This document shows positions 6,041 through 8,995 of a DNA stretch of 8,995 bases, piece by piece (the first letter of the stretch is position 1; every line of letters starts with the position of its first letter). The translations under genes and the position numbers were made by a program. The notes beneath the pieces are model-generated. The model saw nothing but the letters and a program-made list of their open reading frames with translations. It was not told where the DNA came from and searched no databases. This stretch comes from Verrucomicrobiales bacterium (GTDB taxonomy: Bacteria; Verrucomicrobiota; Verrucomicrobiia; Verrucomicrobiales; DEV007): positions 1-8,995 of the forward strand of contig JAGNMT010000113.1 of NCBI GenBank assembly GCA_017991025.1, given 5' to 3'.

Positions 6041-6799
6041 TCACGGCTTTTTCCGTCCCGTCTTTTTTAGCAACTTGTCCAGCGTCGGGGCCATCGCTTT
6101 CGCCCAGATCTGGTACCCCAGCGGGGTCGGATGAAGGTAATCAGCCATGACCTCCTTGGAAATGGTGCCGTCCTTGGCGAGAAAGACATCCCAGAGTTCC
6201 AGCCAGGTGACCTGCTCCCTTTTCCCCAAAGATTTGATTAGCTCATTCGTGGCAACCACCGGTCGCCGGAACTCATCATCGGGCGTTCTCCCTCGAGGAA
6301 AAATAGAGAGAAGCAATATTTCGCACTTGGGAAACCGGGAATGCACCACGTCGATGATCGTCGCGACCCCCTTGGCGACTTCGGCGGGTTTTTCGTTCAA
6401 AAGCCCGATATTGTTTGTCCCTATCATCAACACCACGACTCTGGGTGAGATTCCGTTTAAGGCGCCTCCCTCGGTGATGCGCCAGAGTTGGTTTTGGGTG
6501 GTGTCTCCCCCGACTCCGAAATTCGCCCCCCGCATCGGTTCGTAGACCCGATTCCAGACTTCGAGCCCTCTCGTGTCCCAGCACTCGGTGATCGAATCCC
6601 CTAAAAAAAGCACATCAACCGGTCCCGCTTTGGCACGATCCAGATCGCCCTGATGGAACCAGTTCCACTTTTCGGTCGTCATCCATGAGTACTTGCCCCC
6701 TCCCCTTACCGGCACCGTCGACTCCTCGGATCGAAGCGTAAAACGACCCGGGAGGACAATAAGCAAAACGACACAAAGCAGAGAAGGTGACTTAAGCAT
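6041..6799 (-). CDS. Secreted SGNH/GDSL-family hydrolase (esterase type)
   Basis: A 252-residue protein with an N-terminal hydrophobic signal segment (LKSPSLLCVVLLIVLPG), then a complete SGNH fold. Block I is FLGDSITE with nucleophile Ser69. Block II is GVGGDT with the oxyanion glycine near 97-98. Block III is IGTNN with Asn129. Block V is DYLHPTPLG with Asp220 and His223. All catalytic residues are present. It most resembles the platelet-activating-factor acetylhydrolase-like branch, whose bacterial relatives often remove acetyl groups from carbohydrates. The substrate here is not known. It begins 46 bp after the PQQ-like protein gene and is probably co-transcribed with it; the haem-protein gene follows after a 169-bp gap holding a stem-loop. 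No good Shine-Dalgarno precedes the ATG (only AGG two bases away), but no other start fits the signal peptide. Confidence 0.9.
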   Translation of the reverse strand: MLKSPSLLCVVLLIVLPGRFTLRSEESTVPVRGGGKYSWMTTEKWNWFHQGDLDRAKAGPVDVLFLGDSITECWDTRGLEVWNRVYEPMRGANFGVGGDTTQNQLWRITEGGALNGISPRVVVLMIGTNNIGLLNEKPAEVAKGVATIIDVVHSRFPKCEILLLSIFPRGRTPDDEFRRPVVATNELIKSLGKREQVTWLELWDVFLAKDGTISKEVMADYLHPTPLGYQIWAKAMAPTLDKLLKKTGRKKP

Positions 6800-6845
6800 C
6801 GCCTATTCTACACCGGATCGCGAAAGCAAGCACCCCAAAGACACG

Positions 6846-8995
6846 CTATTTACCGAGACACAAAACCTCCCCGGAACGGGTCGTAAGATAGAGCCGTCCG
6901 TCCGCAATGGCGATGGCATCCCAGGACACCGCCGGGATCCCACGTTCGGCGATGACTTTTCCATCGACGGTGTCGAACACTTTGAGCCGTCCGTCCTCGT
7001 GCGCGGCGTAGAGCCGTCCGCCCGAAGCCAGCGCGAGCGCGTCGATGCGATTGTATTGCTGAGCGCCCGGCTTGACCGGCTCGGCTTTAGCCGCCGCAGG
7101 GGTGAAAGCGTCGACCGTCCACTTGGCTCCTTCAGCGATGCGGTAGGTACGAAACGGTTTCTCCCCCTTGCTTCCCTTTTGTGCCGCTTCCCATCCGGTG
7201 ATCCATTTGCCGTTAAATTTCCCCACGCCCTCTGCGTCGAAGTCTCGACGGAAAAGATCAGTGCTGCCCTCCAACTGCCCGAAAACCTGTCCATCACGAA
7301 ACACAACGAGCGGCCGGTCGGGTGCCTCGCCACGGAAGCGATCCTGGTGACGCTCATTATATGTCCACGTCCCCCGAGGCACCCACACCGCGCCACCACC
7401 GGTGTCGAGCCGGGCAAAGGCGTTCCATTTGTCGACTTCCACTTTTTGACCATCATCCGAGAGGATCCAACGGGACATCGCGATGCCGTCGCCTTCCTCG
7501 TGAAGAATATCGACCGGATCGAACTCGAGGCCCGAGTTTTCGTAGAATCCCTCGTAGGGATTTTTAAAAGTCGGGTCGGCTTTCTGCGGAATCGAGTCGA
7601 TTCGTTGTACCCAGCGACGTGCCCCGGTCATGGCTTTGACGGCAATCACCAATACCCCGCCATCGGCAAGCGGCTGGCGACCCGCCACAAAATAGGCGGT
7701 GTCTCCGCGGACCAGCGCCGCACCGGGAATCGGCCAAGGACTTTCCACCTGACCGAAGGCCACGATGCGATCTTCAGAGGGCGCGACGCGCATTTCCCAG
7801 ACCAATTCTCCCGAATCAGCCCGGACGGCATAAGCATAGCCGGAATGGCAACCAAAGAGGCACAAACCGCGATAAATCGTCGGCGGCGTGTCGACTCTTC
7901 CACGGGCCGTGAATCGCCAACGCTCGGCACCCGTCGTTGCATTCATCGCAACCACTTCGTGCGCATCAGGACGGGCCACAAAGACCGAACCGTTCGCAAT
8001 CACGGGCGCACTGAGCGGTCCTTTCACATACGGATTCTCGCGCCAGTCATGGAGGATGGGCCCATCGGGCAACGCACCCGGATCAGCGAGACGAACCGAC
8101 CATCTTGTCTCCAGATTCTCGGGCCCGGCACTGGCGGAGCTGCCACTGCGCCACCGGTCTCCCCGATAGGTCGGCCAGTCCGTCGCGGCAGGCGGGGCGG
8201 CAGCAGCGTCGGGAGAGGCCGGTCCCTTCACCACAGGAAAAACCATCTCCGCGAGGGGCTTTTTCGCCGCATTTTCACGATCCGTTATCGCCGGAGCCAT
8301 CGCCACGAAACCGCGCAACATCGGCCAGCAGGTACAGTGTTTCGGAGTCGTGTAGATCAACCCGTTGGCCGGCACCCAGCCGTTTTCACGGGAGCAGTTG
8401 GCTTTGGTGATGCGATTGGCGAGAACTTCTCCGGAGTCCATGTCGGTCAGGTCCATGACCCCGGCGAAGACATACTTCGGCGTCGCCACCGGAGGAAAGC
8501 AGTGAGCCAGGCCTGCCGGCAGTGTTTTTCGGGTTTCCCCGGTTTTCGGATCCAAGGAAGACACTTCGATCAGTGATCGAGTCGACTTGTCTTTTTCCTC
8601 CGTGTTCTCCTTGCCACCATGCAGAATCCAGAGATCTTTGTCGGTGAACATAGCGCGCGCCTGCCGGTTGTGATTCATGCCCGGAGCAAAAGTCTTTTCC
8701 CAACCCAGCTTTCCTGTCTCGCTGGAAGCCAGATGCAGGGCATTGCCCCCGTCGTGATCACTCAGCGAAGACACTTCGAAGGCCATCTGACCGCCGTGCA
8801 TCACGGTGCGATAAACCTGGTCGAGCCAGGGATATTCCGAGTTCTGCCATTTCACTTTGCCGGAATAGAGATCCAGTGCAAGAACCTCCGACTTTTCACC
8901 CCGCTTCGGACGTCCCCGGATCAGGGTCACTGTTTCCGACTCCGCTGCCAGGTTGCGCGCGTCTCCGGCCTCCTGCCGCCATAGTTCCGCACCGG
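6846..8995 (-). CDS. PQQ-like beta-propeller repeat protein, 3' part (5' end beyond right window edge)
   Basis: The frame is open from the right edge (GAELWRQEAGDARNL...) to the stop, 715 visible residues. The in-frame GTG at 8930 is internal, so it should not be taken as the start. Repeated blade motifs typical of PQQ-like propellers include GAELWR, LYSGKVKW, TGAERWRF, SGELVWEM, TGARRWV and DGRLYLTTRSGEVLCLG. A first propeller part (visible residues 1 to about 235) ends in a Cys-rich segment (PANGLIYTTPKHCTCWP). A Pro/Ala linker and a WPTYRGDRWRSG motif open a second propeller that runs to the end. Such proteins are exported and may bind a quinone, carbohydrate or partner protein; many do not bind PQQ. 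No CxxCH haem motif is present. The propeller family is shared with BamB, but the length and two-part layout argue against BamB itself. It is probably co-transcribed with the hydrolase 46 bp downstream. Confidence 0.85.
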   Translation of the reverse strand, partial: GAELWRQEAGDARNLAAESETVTLIRGRPKRGEKSEVLALDLYSGKVKWQNSEYPWLDQVYRTVMHGGQMAFEVSSLSDHDGGNALHLASSETGKLGWEKTFAPGMNHNRQARAMFTDKDLWILHGGKENTEEKDKSTRSLIEVSSLDPKTGETRKTLPAGLAHCFPPVATPKYVFAGVMDLTDMDSGEVLANRITKANCSRENGWVPANGLIYTTPKHCTCWPMLRGFVAMAPAITDRENAAKKPLAEMVFPVVKGPASPDAAAAPPAATDWPTYRGDRWRSGSSASAGPENLETRWSVRLADPGALPDGPILHDWRENPYVKGPLSAPVIANGSVFVARPDAHEVVAMNATTGAERWRFTARGRVDTPPTIYRGLCLFGCHSGYAYAVRADSGELVWEMRVAPSEDRIVAFGQVESPWPIPGAALVRGDTAYFVAGRQPLADGGVLVIAVKAMTGARRWVQRIDSIPQKADPTFKNPYEGFYENSGLEFDPVDILHEEGDGIAMSRWILSDDGQKVEVDKWNAFARLDTGGGAVWVPRGTWTYNERHQDRFRGEAPDRPLVVFRDGQVFGQLEGSTDLFRRDFDAEGVGKFNGKWITGWEAAQKGSKGEKPFRTYRIAEGAKWTVDAFTPAAAKAEPVKPGAQQYNRIDALALASGGRLYAAHEDGRLKVFDTVDGKVIAERGIPAVSWDAIAIADGRLYLTTRSGEVLCLGK

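Noticed and set aside
6693..8576. Very long plus-strand open frame (627 codons)
   Set aside because: It runs antisense to the PQQ-like protein and part of the hydrolase, both of which show clear family motifs. The plus-strand translation is rich in Arg, His and Ser with no domain pattern, as expected from the opposite strand of GC-rich coding DNA.
6846..8995. Assignment as BamB, outer-membrane assembly factor
   Set aside because: The blade motifs are shared, but over 715 residues with two propeller parts and a Cys-rich segment is far from the roughly 380-residue BamB lipoprotein, and no BAM genes are nearby.

Overview
All six genes recognised here lie on the minus strand. The window most likely comes from a bacterium of the Planctomycetota-Verrucomicrobiota (PVC) group, more probably a verrucomicrobium. 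Three things point there. One gene encodes a Pirellula/Verrucomicrobium-type beta-propeller protein with a C-terminal CxxCH haem domain, a family largely confined to that group. A long PQQ-like propeller protein is of the kind expanded there. An outer-membrane autotransporter carries an N-terminal domain resembling one usually seen in PEP-CTERM proteins. The assignment rests on remembered family patterns; no search was run.

Layout in the direction of transcription, from high to low coordinates: (1) 8995-6846, the 3' part of a secreted-type PQQ-like beta-propeller protein, cut by the window edge; (2) 6799-6041, a short secreted SGNH/GDSL hydrolase, 46 bp downstream and probably co-transcribed; (3) a 169-bp gap with a stem-loop right after the hydrolase stop codon and a 16-bp palindrome upstream of the next gene; (4) 5871-3016, the large propeller / helical-repeat / cytochrome c protein; (5) 3015-2541, a 475-bp intergenic stretch with short direct repeats, a strong inverted repeat and an AT-rich leader, but no convincing gene; (6) 2540-471, an autotransporter-type outer-membrane protein whose true start is uncertain (2540 or 2282); (7) 470-302, a hairpin-rich spacer; (8) 301-62 and 65 to beyond the left edge, a VapB-like antitoxin and the first 21 residues of its PIN-domain VapC toxin, overlapping by 4 bp.

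Genes 1-3 look like an extracytoplasmic module: two propeller proteins, one carrying a covalent haem, flank a secreted esterase-type hydrolase. That fits periplasmic or surface oxidation and deacylation of a sugar or polysaccharide substrate, but the substrate cannot be read from the sequence. The autotransporter and the toxin-antitoxin pair are separate units. I see no tRNA, rRNA, CRISPR array, transposase or phage gene. No clearly undescribed system is evident. The points most worth a second look are the unusual autotransporter architecture, its ambiguous hairpin-containing 5' end, and the repeat and palindrome structures in the spacers.
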